NCBI RefSeq assembly: GCF_002005305.1
Contig: NZ_CP014782.1
Span: 1,116,001 to 1,180,000 of the forward strand
DNA length: 64,000 bases
Source: Shewanella psychrophila
GTDB lineage: Bacteria; Pseudomonadota; Gammaproteobacteria; Enterobacterales; Shewanellaceae
Direction: 5' to 3'
In this document: piece after piece, positions 1-8,744 of the stretch
Numbering within the stretch: the stretch's first letter is position 1
How the letters are laid out: each line of letters opens with the position of its first letter
Notes under the pieces: model-generated
Told to the model about the DNA's origin: nothing
What the model saw: the letters and a program-made list of their open reading frames with translations, nothing else
Databases searched by the model: none
Translations under genes and position numbers: made by a program

Positions 1-778
1 ACTTATTCATTTCGGCTAACATGGTCTGCATACTGTTTAGTAAGCTGACGGTCACGTTGTAGGTCTGCATTGTTTTTTGCAATTGCAGCTGTGATTGTGA
101 GACGAAATCTGACGCGCGATTCGATACTGACTCCAGCGACGCTTTCACCGCCTGCAGTTTGCCTTTATCTAAGCCACCCGCAGCACCGAGAGTATCGGCA
201 ATCTTCTGCATATGATCTTTACTGATATTTTGCCAGGAACGGCGTCCCACCTCAGGCAAGCCCCAAATATAATCGCTGCACTTTTGTCCATCCACCTTGA
301 TGCCCTTAGCATCCATATAGCTGACCACGTCTTGCCAACTGGCAGACTGCATTCCCTGTGGACCCACTTCAGCAATTTTGCCTAATAACTTTTTAAGGTA
401 AGCTGCCGAGGGTTCATTCTTGCTCAGGTAATTATCAATAGTCATACCATCGACTTTAAAACCGTTGTCACTCATATACTTAATTACATCAGGTGGTAAC
501 TTTTCAGTGGCCTTATCATCTCCCTTTGACACTTGAGCTATCACCTCATCGACGCGATTGGCCATATCCTGAGCCTGACGAGAGACATCGGCTTTCTGTT
601 GCATCTGACCATATTTGGCATCGGCCAACTCAGACAACAAATTCATAAACATATACAGCACAGCGATGCCGCCCGAGAGCACTGAGTCCCCTCGAGATGC
701 GATCTGGTTCTTCACATCTTCTGGAGCCTGAGAGTTGCTGATACTGGTACCTTGAGTTGAAACATTTGTAATATCCAC
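1..778 (-). CDS. SseB/EspA-like T3SS filament protein, copy 1 (3' end cut by window edge)
   Basis: Secreted translocon/filament subunit of an SPI-2/LEE-type T3SS. Translating the minus strand from a GTG at 778 gives 259 codons without a stop, running off the left edge about seven codons before the expected end. GGAGG at 787-791 lies 8 nt before the GTG, and this start aligns with the ATG of the neighbouring paralogue. The N-terminal region (VSTQGTSISNSQ) and the C-terminal helical region (LDKGKLQAVKASLESVSNRA...) match copy 2 almost residue for residue and resemble EspA/SseB. In the middle it carries about 75 extra residues (roughly 115-190) absent from copy 2, containing a second version of the central module: DVIKYMSDNGFKVDG is echoed by DVVSYMDAKGIKVDG. 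Last gene seen in the operon. Family call is confident; the role of the extra module is unknown. Confidence 0.85.
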   Translation of the reverse strand, partial: MDITNVSTQGTSISNSQAPEDVKNQIASRGDSVLSGGIAVLYMFMNLLSELADAKYGQMQQKADVSRQAQDMANRVDEVIAQVSKGDDKATEKLPPDVIKYMSDNGFKVDGMTIDNYLSKNEPSAAYLKKLLGKIAEVGPQGMQSASWQDVVSYMDAKGIKVDGQKCSDYIWGLPEVGRRSWQNISKDHMQKIADTLGAAGGLDKGKLQAVKASLESVSNRASDFVSQSQLQLQKTMQTYNVTVSLLNSMQTMLAEMNK

Positions 779-818
779 AATGACTACCTCCAACAGAAAT
801 TCAGATTAATGCTCAGAG

Positions 819-1391
819 TTAGCGTATGTTCTGGGCGATGGATTTATTCATCTCAGCGAGCATGGTCTGCATACTGTTGAGTAGGCTGACGGTGACGTTA
901 TAAGTCTGCATAATTTTCTGCAGCTGCAACTGAGATTGGGACACGAAGTCTGATGCTCGATTTGACACAGATTCCAGTGAAGCTTTCACTGCCTGCAACT
1001 TGCCTTTATCTAGCCCCTTACCGTTAGGATCATTCTTGGCCATGTACTTATCGATTGTCATACCGTCGATGGTAAAACCATTGTCATGCATATATTTAAC
1101 GACACCATCGGGAAGCTTCCCCGTCGCTTTATCATCCCCCTTAGAGACTTCGGCAATCACTTCGTCGACTTGATTAGCCATATCCTGCGCCTGGCGGGAA
1201 ACATCGGCTTTTTGTTGCATCTGGCTATATTTTGCATCGGCCAACTCTGAGAGCAGGTTCATAAACATATAGAGCACCGAAATCCCGCCTGAGAGTACTG
1301 AATCACCTCGGGCTGCAATCTGATTTTTAATATCTTCAGGCTGCTGAGAATTAATAATACTTGTACCTTGATTAGCGACTGATATACTCAT
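819..1391 (-). CDS. SseB/EspA-like T3SS filament/translocon protein, copy 2
   Basis: 190 aa, the normal EspA/SseB length. EspA polymerises into the extracellular sheath on the needle; SseB does the same job in SPI-2. The sequence has a hydrophobic N-terminal helix (VLSGGISVLYMFMNLLSELADAKYSQ, residues about 32-58), a short central segment with LPDGVVKYMHDNG (EspA has LPDEVISYIND) and a long heptad-rich C-terminal helix (QAVKASLESVSNRASDFVSQSQLQLQ). It lies directly upstream of copy 1 and downstream of the SseA-like chaperone, the same order as ssaE-sseA-sseB in SPI-2. Tandem duplication of this gene is unusual, since SPI-2 and the LEE each have one. Confidence 0.9.
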   Translation of the reverse strand: MSISVANQGTSIINSQQPEDIKNQIAARGDSVLSGGISVLYMFMNLLSELADAKYSQMQQKADVSRQAQDMANQVDEVIAEVSKGDDKATGKLPDGVVKYMHDNGFTIDGMTIDKYMAKNDPNGKGLDKGKLQAVKASLESVSNRASDFVSQSQLQLQKIMQTYNVTVSLLNSMQTMLAEMNKSIAQNIR

Positions 1392-1443
1392 GATGATTTC
1401 CTCATTGATTGATTAGTTATTTAGATAAAAAACAACATTCACA

Positions 1444-1839
1444 CTACATATAACTCCTTACCTTCTTAGGCTTAATATTATTAACTTTATTTAATAATTC
1501 GGTTTCACTCACCTCCTCAGTTAATTCATTTCCTCCATTAGCATCTCCTGCAGATTCTATTTCACCTAAAACGTTAAATTGTTGTTCCAAGTTTTTAAAG
1601 TGAGATTCTAATTCATCAACCTTATTCATCACCTTAGCCTGTTGGAATTCAAACCCTTCCGGGAACGCATTTTTTAACTTTATTAACTTAGCCATAGCAT
1701 CGGCATCTTTATCTGATCGTTCTACAAGTTGGTTGATCTCAACCTGAAGCTCCTTAAACTCGTTAAGCTGTTGACCCAAAGCGGCTTTACGTTGATTAAG
1801 GTCATTCATTACTGATTTAATATCGCTGAACATATCCAT
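1444..1839 (-). CDS. SseA-like T3SS chaperone
   Basis: 131 aa from the ATG at 1839, chosen because AGGAGA (about 1846-1851) sits 7 nt upstream; an upstream in-frame start at 1899 has no such site and adds a non-conserved extension. The product is almost entirely charged alpha-helix with coiled-coil character (LNQRKAALGQQLNEFKELQVEINQLV; ELESHFKNLEQQFNVL), as in SseA, the SPI-2 chaperone that holds SseB and SseD before secretion. Its place between the SsaE-like gene and the SseB-like genes is the same as in SPI-2. Assignment rests on position, size and coiled-coil composition rather than strong sequence motifs. Confidence 0.7.
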   Translation of the reverse strand: MDMFSDIKSVMNDLNQRKAALGQQLNEFKELQVEINQLVERSDKDADAMAKLIKLKNAFPEGFEFQQAKVMNKVDELESHFKNLEQQFNVLGEIESAGDANGGNELTEEVSETELLNKVNNIKPKKVRSYM

Positions 1840-1940
1840 AATTATCTCCTTGACTCTCATATTAATAGGTTTATTTATTGAAAATATCGAAAAACACAAA
1901 ATACAAACAATAACTGGTCAGACCATCTGGATTTAATTGT

Positions 1941-2132
1941 TTACCGACCATAACGACTGAACAATATATCTATCACCTCCTCAGCAGCATTCACCGCTGC
2001 CAAACCACACTCATTATTTTGCCCCTTTAATAACATCACTCGTGCTCTAACCTCTTTAAGCCGAGTTCGATATCCTTCATGATTTTTATTACCTTGCTTA
2101 ATATCATCTTCCAACTGAGTAATTCTTGACAT
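1941..2132 (-). CDS. SsaE/EscE-like small T3SS chaperone
   Basis: 63 aa, two predicted helices (MSRITQLEDDIKQGNKNHEGYRTRLKEVRARV and AVNAAEEVIDILFSRYG). Size, helical hairpin character and position between SctD and the SseA-like chaperone match the YscE/EscE/SsaE family, which co-chaperones needle or translocon subunits. A clear AAGGAGA lies before the ATG. Part of the single minus-strand T3SS operon, 10 nt after sctD. Confidence 0.7.
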   Translation of the reverse strand: MSRITQLEDDIKQGNKNHEGYRTRLKEVRARVMLLKGQNNECGLAAVNAAEEVIDILFSRYGR

Positions 2133-2142
2133 AGATGTCTCC

Positions 2143-3348
2143 TTAAAAAATTAATGGGATATGTATTAACTCACCACCGCGAGTTAAATCCAGTCCATGA
2201 ATATTCATGTAATTAATCATAAAGCCATTCTCTAATTTGCTTCCGGCCGATAACCTCATCCCATTGCTGAGCTCAATAAAGGGAGATTTAGCATTACCTC
2301 CAAAGCTAACAACCGGCGCACTTAACATCTGTGCGAGTTCGTCTCGTACCGGAATATTCTGAAATACCAACTTAAATCCGCTCGGGTGACTCTGCTCTAG
2401 TTGCCTTGCCACACTCATGACCAGCTGCTGCTTCTCCTCACTAATCTTGCCAGTGATCACAATCGAGTTTTTCACTCGTGCCACCATTAATCCGCTAAGC
2501 AGTTGTTTCTCCCTGAGTTTGACTATCAAGGGTTTTAATTGCCTATTAACTTGATTGGACACATGCCAACTCAACAGACCCGGTAAGTGGTTAAAGCCAT
2601 CGACCGCCTTATCCCAAGCCTCACCAGATCGAATAGCTCCAGAGATATTGACGCTGCCCAGTTCATGACCCAGTTCGACAATCGCATCAGGAAAGCCATT
2701 TTGAGACAGCACTCCCTTTACATTACTGATGAGTTGATCGCCGCATTGAGTGTGATCTACAAATAAAATCCCGTTATTTTTTAGGTCACTGAAGAAACCC
2801 GTTATCTGCTGCGCGTCAGTGCAATACCCACTTAAGGTGACAATCCCTGAGCTTGACCAGCTGGCTCTTACATCTTTGAGGCCATCTTGGATAAGCTGTT
2901 GTGATAGCCACTGACTCGGTGTCTGTACAGTTTGTGGCGGTGAGCTTGGCACCAGGAGCACACTCATTAGCAAAGTGAAGATAAGCAAAGAGGCAATCAC
3001 GAGCATCCAATATGACATTGTCGATTTAGATTGCCCCCGCTTAGGTATTGCTTGCATCCTAAGCACATCGTCTGCTCCCCCCAGCACCATAGCGATACCG
3101 GCAAACTCAATGACTCGGCCTAATGGTAGGAAATCTAACTTGCCGACTGGCTTACCATCGATCCAAGTTGACACTTCACTCTGAAGGTGTACCCCGGCAT
3201 CATCGATACACAGATCCAGCTGGCTTAACTCAACCAAGGTCGCGAGTACATCCCCATCTGGACCAATACTCATGCAGCCTAGAGGCAGAGATAGCTCCCG
3301 CCCCTGCAAGGGACCGTTTAACCATAAGATCTTGTATTTTGAAGACAT
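2143..3348 (-). CDS. sctD: T3SS inner-membrane ring protein SctD (SsaD/EscD type)
   Basis: 401 aa. The N-terminal about 105 residues look like the cytoplasmic FHA-like domain (KILWLNGPLQGRELSLPLGCMSIGPDGDVLATL), followed by one transmembrane segment (YWMLVIASLLIFTLLMSVLLVP, about 113-134) and a long periplasmic part with repeated BON/ring-building modules (VTLSGYCTDAQQITGFFSDL; VNISGAIRSGEAWDKAVDGF; IVITGKISEEKQQLVMSVARQL). SctD forms the outer of the two inner-membrane rings and docks to the secretin. Start ATG has AAGGAGATTG just upstream and nearly abuts the sctC stop, indicating coupled translation. The family call is well supported by order and architecture. Confidence 0.9.
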   Translation of the reverse strand: MSSKYKILWLNGPLQGRELSLPLGCMSIGPDGDVLATLVELSQLDLCIDDAGVHLQSEVSTWIDGKPVGKLDFLPLGRVIEFAGIAMVLGGADDVLRMQAIPKRGQSKSTMSYWMLVIASLLIFTLLMSVLLVPSSPPQTVQTPSQWLSQQLIQDGLKDVRASWSSSGIVTLSGYCTDAQQITGFFSDLKNNGILFVDHTQCGDQLISNVKGVLSQNGFPDAIVELGHELGSVNISGAIRSGEAWDKAVDGFNHLPGLLSWHVSNQVNRQLKPLIVKLREKQLLSGLMVARVKNSIVITGKISEEKQQLVMSVARQLEQSHPSGFKLVFQNIPVRDELAQMLSAPVVSFGGNAKSPFIELSNGMRLSAGSKLENGFMINYMNIHGLDLTRGGELIHIPLIF

Positions 3349-3349
3349 A

Positions 3350-4825
3350 TCAATCTCCTTGGTTAATAGGTTCCGCTTTGATAAGGAACAGACGCATCAC
3401 ACTTTGTGTGTGGTGATCTGTACTTCTGAACAAGCCACCCAATAATGGGATATCACCCAATAATGGGATTTTATTCTCAGTGGTTTCGTCTCTGTCCTGT
3501 ACAAATCCACCGATAAGTAGGCTCTCACCAGACTTAAGGCTTGCCTGAGTCGATATCTCGGAACTCTGTACCTGAGGCAAAGGCTCACTCCTGCTCACAG
3601 ACTGACTCTGCTGACCATCTTGTATATTCAGGTTCAGCATCACGAGCTGTTTACCCGACTCTTCTATCAATCTGGGGGTAACCCTAAGCAGAGTCCCGGT
3701 AGTAACCGATTCCAGTTTTGCCACCTTGTCACCCTCTAACTTGGTGTAGAAAGTGACATTTTTATCCAACACAGCCTGTACATTGTTAAGGGTGACCACA
3801 GAGGGGCGGGATAACACTTTTGCCTTTGAGTTTTTCTCAAGCGCGTTGAGCCTCACCATAAAGTTGCCGGTATTACCGATGACGGTGGAAAAGTTATCGC
3901 TGCTAACACCACTATTGAAACTCACAGAGCCACCGCCTAACTTGGCTGAGGCCGACCAATCGACACCTAATTGATTAAAATCTGAGGTATCCACATCTAT
4001 GATAGAAACCGAAATTTCGATCATACTGGGCTTAGTATCTAACTGGTTAATCAGAGAACCATAGGTCGCCATATCCCTTGCACTGCCTCGCACAATAATG
4101 GCATTTCGACGAGGATCGGCGGAAAAGACTGGGCCGCTGACACTACTCACATTACCGGCAACAGCATTGGCCACCTGAGTACCTTGATCCATCTCCTTCA
4201 GCACCGTGACTAATCCGGGAATTTTCACTGACTGACTGCGATATTGGTAAACGGAGTCGGTTGCCGACGCGTATTTGAGGGGATATATCCGTACAGCCTC
4301 ACGAGTCTCAGAGGTGTGCTTGGCACTGGCATCGAGTTGCGCGGTCAGCTTAATGACACTGGTAATGCATGCCGGTACACCTGACACCCGCAGACCCTTG
4401 ATGCCGGCAACAGGCTTGATACTGCAAACGCCCGCATCCAATACACCGGCCGACTTCAGGTACTGGCTGACTTTATCCGCCGACAAGCTGGTTAAAGATA
4501 AAATTTCATTGGTGATCTCACTCGCTTTATAGACGTACAGCACCTCGCTGTTGTAGTACCAGACTAGGCCGTAACGTCGACTCAGCTCTTTGATCACTTG
4601 TTGAGGATCTTGGTTCTGAATCTCACCTATGTAGGTATCTGTCACCTGATCACTGATCACAACTGGTACGCCATAATTACTGCCGAAGTCTTGTAATACT
4701 GAGGATAAAGCGGTGCCGCGACTGAGCATCATGAAGGGGTCGCCTTGCCATTTCACCGCCGTTAAAGGCATTGCCTGGGCCAGGCTTAAATTAAAAAGTA
4801 GTAATAAGCAGATAAGTTTCTTCAT
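3350..4825 (-). CDS. sctC: T3SS outer-membrane secretin SctC (SsaC/SpiA, EscC type)
   Basis: 491 aa with a Sec signal peptide (MKKLICLLLLFNLSLAQA). N-terminal N0/N1 domains follow (GVPVVISDQVTDTYIGEI; VIKELSRRYGLVWYYNSEVLYVYKASE). The C-terminal secretin domain shows the hallmark stretches LSRPSVVTLNN, VTTGTLLRVTPRLIE and the late motif NKIPLLGDIPLLGGLFRS (about 452-469). It forms the multimeric outer-membrane pore of the injectisome. The start overlaps the previous gene by 4 nt (ATGA) with GGGAGGA upstream. It precedes sctD as in SPI-2. Confidence 0.95.
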   Translation of the reverse strand: MKKLICLLLLFNLSLAQAMPLTAVKWQGDPFMMLSRGTALSSVLQDFGSNYGVPVVISDQVTDTYIGEIQNQDPQQVIKELSRRYGLVWYYNSEVLYVYKASEITNEILSLTSLSADKVSQYLKSAGVLDAGVCSIKPVAGIKGLRVSGVPACITSVIKLTAQLDASAKHTSETREAVRIYPLKYASATDSVYQYRSQSVKIPGLVTVLKEMDQGTQVANAVAGNVSSVSGPVFSADPRRNAIIVRGSARDMATYGSLINQLDTKPSMIEISVSIIDVDTSDFNQLGVDWSASAKLGGGSVSFNSGVSSDNFSTVIGNTGNFMVRLNALEKNSKAKVLSRPSVVTLNNVQAVLDKNVTFYTKLEGDKVAKLESVTTGTLLRVTPRLIEESGKQLVMLNLNIQDGQQSQSVSRSEPLPQVQSSEISTQASLKSGESLLIGGFVQDRDETTENKIPLLGDIPLLGGLFRSTDHHTQSVMRLFLIKAEPINQGD

Positions 4826-5274
4826 GCTGTCCTCCCGATAATGGAGCCACGATGACGATCGAGTGGTTTAACTAGCCCTTTTTCAAGAAATCTCGCGATA
4901 GCCAGCTGTAGTACAACCCCTTGGTAAACTAATTCATCATCTTGATTTTCATCGTAATAACGCCATAACAACCAGGCATTATCTCTAAACTGTAAGCCAC
5001 AATCCCTGGCTTCTTCACAAGCGGCAAGCACCAGACTCGCGGTGTTTATCCACTCTGGTGCCATCTCCATTGACACATTAAGCACTATGCCAACCGAAGC
5101 AGACGTTTCTTGTTCCACGACATAGGCTTTTCTCTCGGCCAATAACCAAGAATTTCCCTCTTGGGATAATGTCGACATGAGAAACCCACTGTTAACTAAC
5201 CTATCTATCATCTGAGTAGCCACTTTGCTCTTCTCCATGGATTCAGTATGTGATCGAAGGGGTTTCGCGCCCAT
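4822..5274 (-). CDS. SepD/SsaB(SpiC)-like T3SS gatekeeper protein
   Basis: 150 aa, close to SepD of the LEE (about 151 aa). It opens the operon, just before sctC, which is the place of ssaB/spiC in SPI-2 and sepD in the LEE. SepD/SsaB with its partner controls the switch from translocator to effector secretion. Visible features: MIDRLVNSGFLMSTLSQEGNSWLLAERKA near the N-terminus and a helical C-terminus (QGVVLQLAIARFLEKG); no signal peptide or membrane segment. The start at 5274 is kept because AAGGTG lies about 9 nt upstream; an inner ATG at 5238 lacks a site. Assigned by position, size and weak motif similarity. Confidence 0.6.
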   Translation of the reverse strand: MGAKPLRSHTESMEKSKVATQMIDRLVNSGFLMSTLSQEGNSWLLAERKAYVVEQETSASVGIVLNVSMEMAPEWINTASLVLAACEEARDCGLQFRDNAWLLWRYYDENQDDELVYQGVVLQLAIARFLEKGLVKPLDRHRGSIIGRTA

Positions 5275-6397
5275 CAGGTGAACACCTTAACTAGCACTAG
5301 GGACAAATAGACTTGGGGATGGCAGGCACAACTCAGTAGTTCACCTGATATGAAAACGGCAGAGGAAAACTAGTATGACGAGTCACAGGTTTTTTAAAGC
5401 TTCGCTTAAAACCATATGCGCTAACAAAAATAGAAGAGAACTATGACAACAAGCACAATTAAAATGGCGATCAGCCTGTCGGCCTTATCTATGCTGATTT
5501 CAGCCAATATTCAAGCCTCTCCCTACGGGTTGCAAGATCAACACTCCTTCGACTCCGATGCTAAGTCACACTCACCTCTGCCTAAACGTTACATAGTAAA
5601 ATTTAAAAATGCCGGCAGCTCGACAGAAACACGATCTACAGCCAACATATTGGCTTACAAACCACGCATCAATGAGGTTTTCTCTCAACATAGAGCCTTA
5701 AACAGTGTCTCTGCAAACGAGATAATACGCATAGGCCGCAGCAATGGTTACACCGCCAAACTGAATGAAGAAAGCGTACAGGCGCTGAGTTTACGTGCTG
5801 ATGTGGATTATGTAGAGGAAGATGTCTCCAGGCATCTGCTAAACGACACCTTACCTTGGGGGCAAAAGGTTGTCGGTGCCACCCTGTTAAGTGACACTCA
5901 AACTGGTAATCGCACGATTTGTATTATTGACTCAGGCTATGATGCCAGCCATAACGATCTCAGTGGCAATAATGTCTCCGGCACAAATGACTCAGGTACA
6001 GATGACTGGTTTGACCCCGGACATAATAATGCCCACGGTACCCACGTTGCTGGAACCATAGCCGCCATAGCCAACGATCAGGGCGTTGTCGGCATCATGC
6101 CCAATCAAAACGTCAATATACATATCATCAAGGTGTTTAATGAAGCAGGCTGGGGTTACTCATCTTCCCTGATCAAGGCCATAGATACCTGTGTCAACAA
6201 TGACGCAAATGTGATCAGCATGAGTTTAGGCGGCGATGAGCCTAGTATCACAGAAAGAAAGGCCATCACCGCACAATATAAGCGTGGTGTATTACTTATC
6301 GCAGCAGCTGGCAATGACGGTGATAATAGCTACAGTTATCCAGCTTCATATGACGCCGTCATGTCTGTTGGCGCCGTAGACAGCAATAAAGATCACG

Positions 6398-6405
6398 CCT
6401 CCTTC
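6398..6405. repeat. 8-bp target-site duplication, left copy
   Basis: CCTCCTTC directly precedes the left end of the IS66 element and recurs at 8745-8752 directly after the right end. Eight bp is the normal target duplication of IS66. Confidence 0.95.
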
Positions 6406-6426
6406 GTAACCGATCAATATAGGACG
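6406..6426 (+). repeat. IS66 left terminal inverted repeat
   Basis: Starts GTAACCGATCAATATAGG; all 21 bases are the reverse complement of 8724-8744, after which the ends diverge. Confidence 0.95.
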
Positions 6427-6439
6427 GTATTGCAGGAGA

Positions 6440-8002
6440 TTAAGAAGTCTGCATCAAATCTGATGTGAGTGGGTTGTCGGCAAATTTCGTCTTCCACACT
6501 CGCGGCGTGAGTTCTTCAACTTTCGAAGCTGGCTGCTGGCTGACGCGTTGCAGGACATCGACGAGGTAAGTGTAAGGATTAATCCCTTGCAGACGGCAGG
6601 TAACCAGTAAACTTTGCAGCATCCCCAACTGCTCCGCCCCCAGTTCGGTCCAGCAAAATAGATAATTTTTCCTTCCCATGGGTATGACTCGTAAAGCTCG
6701 CTCCAAGTGATTGGTATCGATAGGCACAGCTGGGTAACTCAAGAAGACCTTAAGTTCTGTTTTTCTATCAAGTGCATAACTAAGGGCCTTGCTTAACGGG
6801 TTGCTCGGTAAAATCTCTGGGCGTTGCCGTTGGTCATAGAGCCATTTGAAGAAGCTATCGACGATGGGCTCACTCCACTTTTGCCGATAAGCGAGGATTT
6901 CATCGCTGTAGGTCAGGTTATCGCGGATGTGTTTTTCGATTTTGTAGAGCTCGGCGATTTGCTTTAAGGCCTCTTTAGCCAATTCCGGCTCCATGAGTAA
7001 AGATTTATCGAAGTAGCGCCTAGTATGAGCCCAACAGGTGGCATGGATGATGTTCGCTTCGTTATCACGATTAAGTGCTTTTATCACATTGGTATAAGCC
7101 TGGTAACCATCACTGAGCAGTACACCGGTAAAACCTGTTAACTGTTCCTTGGCGTGCTTAGCTCCACGGCTTGATGACCAGGTGAAGGCGACTTCATCAT
7201 CTTCACCGTAGATGGGCCAAAAGTAAGTCTGTTTCATCCTACCTTTCGCTTTACGCCCTGCTTTCATCGGTACTTCATCCATGGCCAGTGTAGAGCTGGT
7301 GAGGATATGCTGTAGCTGAGCTCGGTAGATAGGCGTTAACAGTTCGATGCCCCGTTTTACCCAGTTAATGAGAGTAGCCCGGCTGACCTGAACGCCGCTA
7401 TCAAGCATTCTTTGGTGCTGGCGATACAAGGGTAAATGATAGACTCCCTTGTCGACCATGATGCCGGCGATAACAGAGACATCAGCAAAACACCCGTCGA
7501 GCACGTTATCGGGTGCAGGTTGTACGCTAAGGCAATGCTCAGTTTTGTGACGGACGACGGAACGCTTGTAGATAAGAATGGTGTAGCTGCCCGGCTGTTG
7601 AGCCAAGCGATGAGTCTCTTTATAACCGATAACCTCATACTGCTCAGCATCGTCACCTTCTAGCTCTGGCGCCTTAAGTTCAATAACCTTAGTAGGTACC
7701 GTGTCATCAAAGCGCAAGCCGGTGTCATTCACTTCATTGCCGGTGCGTTTTTTTGCTGAGCGGGTATAGGATATCTGTTGCTTGTCTTCAGGCTCTTGCT
7801 CCCCAGACTCAAGGCGGTCAAATAAGACTTCTTGATTGGGATTATCCTCTAACAGCTTTTCAGACTTGCGGCCAAATAACTGGCGCTTAAACCAGTCGAG
7901 TTGCTGTTGCAGCGTGAGCACTTTTTCAGACAGCTCAGAATTTTGAGCGTTTAGCTGCTCAATTTCTTGTGATAACGAAGCTGTCTGGATAGTTGTTTTC
8001 AT
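6440..8002 (-). CDS. tnpC: IS66 transposase TnpC
   Basis: 520 aa, full length for IS66 TnpC, the DDE transposase. The N-terminal coiled coil (LSQEIEQLNAQNSELSEKVLTLQQQ) leads into the LDWFKRQLFGRKSEKL motif, a central binding region (VDKGVYHLPLYRQHQRM ... SRATLINWVKRG) and the catalytic core with DEVPMK, LLSDGYQAY and the C-terminal PIDTNHLERALRVIPMGRKNYLF. It begins 27 nt after tnpB and ends 14 nt inside the left inverted repeat. No frameshift or internal stop, so transposition competence is plausible. Confidence 0.95.
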   Translation of the reverse strand: MKTTIQTASLSQEIEQLNAQNSELSEKVLTLQQQLDWFKRQLFGRKSEKLLEDNPNQEVLFDRLESGEQEPEDKQQISYTRSAKKRTGNEVNDTGLRFDDTVPTKVIELKAPELEGDDAEQYEVIGYKETHRLAQQPGSYTILIYKRSVVRHKTEHCLSVQPAPDNVLDGCFADVSVIAGIMVDKGVYHLPLYRQHQRMLDSGVQVSRATLINWVKRGIELLTPIYRAQLQHILTSSTLAMDEVPMKAGRKAKGRMKQTYFWPIYGEDDEVAFTWSSSRGAKHAKEQLTGFTGVLLSDGYQAYTNVIKALNRDNEANIIHATCWAHTRRYFDKSLLMEPELAKEALKQIAELYKIEKHIRDNLTYSDEILAYRQKWSEPIVDSFFKWLYDQRQRPEILPSNPLSKALSYALDRKTELKVFLSYPAVPIDTNHLERALRVIPMGRKNYLFCWTELGAEQLGMLQSLLVTCRLQGINPYTYLVDVLQRVSQQPASKVEELTPRVWKTKFADNPLTSDLMQTS

Positions 8003-8029
8003 GGCTGATATTATATCAAAAACAGCCAG

Positions 8030-8374
8030 TTATAACGAACTAAACCGTTTGTTTTTCACTTGTTTTTGCCAATTAATGCCTTCGATGAGGCACTGTAGTT
8101 GAGTCCAGGTGAGATTGATTTTATCCCCGTTACCCTCAACGTGATGAAAGCGGCCTAACTCAAGCCGCTTACTCCACAAACAGTATCCTCCGCGACTGAA
8201 ATACAGCACCTTCATCATGGTCTGCTTGCGATTAATGAACACAAACAGCTCACCACTCATGGGAGAAGCGTGGAGTTGGTGCTTAGCTAATACGATTAAG
8301 CCATCAAACTGCTTGCGCATGTCCACGGGTTTGGCATACAACCATATGCGTAAATCCGGACTGGGCAATAACAT
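8030..8374 (-). CDS. tnpB: IS66 accessory protein TnpB
   Basis: 114 aa, the standard length. Characteristic IS66 Orf2 sequence: IWLYAKPVDMRKQFDGLIVL, GELFVFINRKQTMMKVLYF and GYCLWSKRLELGRF. Needed together with TnpA and TnpC for transposition of IS66-type elements. Its ATG overlaps the tnpA stop (TGATG), implying coupled translation. Confidence 0.95.
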   Translation of the reverse strand: MLLPSPDLRIWLYAKPVDMRKQFDGLIVLAKHQLHASPMSGELFVFINRKQTMMKVLYFSRGGYCLWSKRLELGRFHHVEGNGDKINLTWTQLQCLIEGINWQKQVKNKRFSSL

Positions 8375-8703
8375 CAGTATCGTAGTCGTAAAATGACATC
8401 ACCAGGGAGCACAAGCTCAATGTTCCAGTTTGGTTTTGGGTCAGGTAACACGGGAAGCTTATCTTGCTTAGCGGGCTCAAGCGCTATCCAGTCGGCTTCG
8501 GTAGCCTGGATTTCTGGAGGAACCGTTAACTGCTGGCGCCAACGATTGAAAGAAGAAGTTGAAATGTTCTCCTGATGACAGAAGTCCTGCATAGATAAAG
8601 GCGTTGTGCACCACTTGTCCAGGAGGGTAGATTTTTGAGCGTCGGTGAGATGAGGTTTAGCCATGAGCATTCTCAGTATTAGGTTTACCCTGAGAGTAGC
8701 CAC
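8374..8703 (-). CDS. tnpA: IS66 accessory protein TnpA
   Basis: Up to 109 aa; helix-turn-helix region LTDAQKSTLLDKWCTTPLSMQDFCHQENISTSSFNRWRQQL, typical of the short IS66 Orf1. The longest frame starts with GTG at 8703, but ATGs at 8670 and 8664 (MAKPHLTD...) are more likely because similar proteins start shortly before the HTH; no strong ribosome site separates the choices. First gene of the IS operon, close to the right inverted repeat. Confidence 0.85.
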   Translation of the reverse strand: MATLRVNLILRMLMAKPHLTDAQKSTLLDKWCTTPLSMQDFCHQENISTSSFNRWRQQLTVPPEIQATEADWIALEPAKQDKLPVLPDPKPNWNIELVLPGDVILRLRY

Positions 8704-8723
8704 ATCAAATGATCTTAGGAAGA

Positions 8724-8744
8724 CGTCCTATATTGATCGGTTAC
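8724..8744 (-). repeat. IS66 right terminal inverted repeat
   Basis: Perfect 21-bp reverse complement of 6406-6426; followed by the second copy of the CCTCCTTC target duplication (8745-8752). Confidence 0.95.

Larger units (their letters stand above)
5443..6468 (+). pseudogene. S8 subtilisin-like protease, N-terminal part (gene split by IS66)
   Basis: Secreted serine protease fragment. A signal peptide (about 1-26, cut near NIQAS) is followed by an I9-type propeptide (KRYIVKFKNAG ... DYVEED) and the first part of the S8 catalytic domain: Asp163 in IIDSGYD, His198 in HGTHVAG and oxyanion Asn291 in AAAGND. Gene-derived sequence ends at 6405 after 321 codons; the last 20 codons to the TGA at 6466-6468 come from the insertion element. 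The catalytic Ser is on the other side of the element, so this fragment cannot be an active protease. Divergent from the T3SS operon, with a 168-bp shared upstream region. Confidence 0.92.
6406..8744 (-). mobile_element. Complete IS66-family insertion sequence, 2,339 bp
   Basis: Bounded by perfect 21-bp inverted repeats (6406-6426 and 8724-8744, outer end GTAACCGATCAATATAGGAC) and an 8-bp direct duplication CCTCCTTC. Contains the three canonical genes tnpA, tnpB, tnpC in order on the minus strand, all open. Joining base 6405 to base 8753 restores ...KDHASF-SQFTSQVEISAPGE... of the host protease in frame, so the insertion is precise and probably recent. Confidence 0.97.

Noticed and set aside
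779..781. ATT as start codon of SseB-like copy 1
   Set aside because: GTG at 778 has better spacing (8 nt) to GGAGG and aligns with the ATG of copy 2; ATT starts are very rare.
8663..8744. N-terminal extension of the downstream protease frame from 8663
   Set aside because: These codons lie inside the IS66 right end; host-gene sequence begins at the target duplication.
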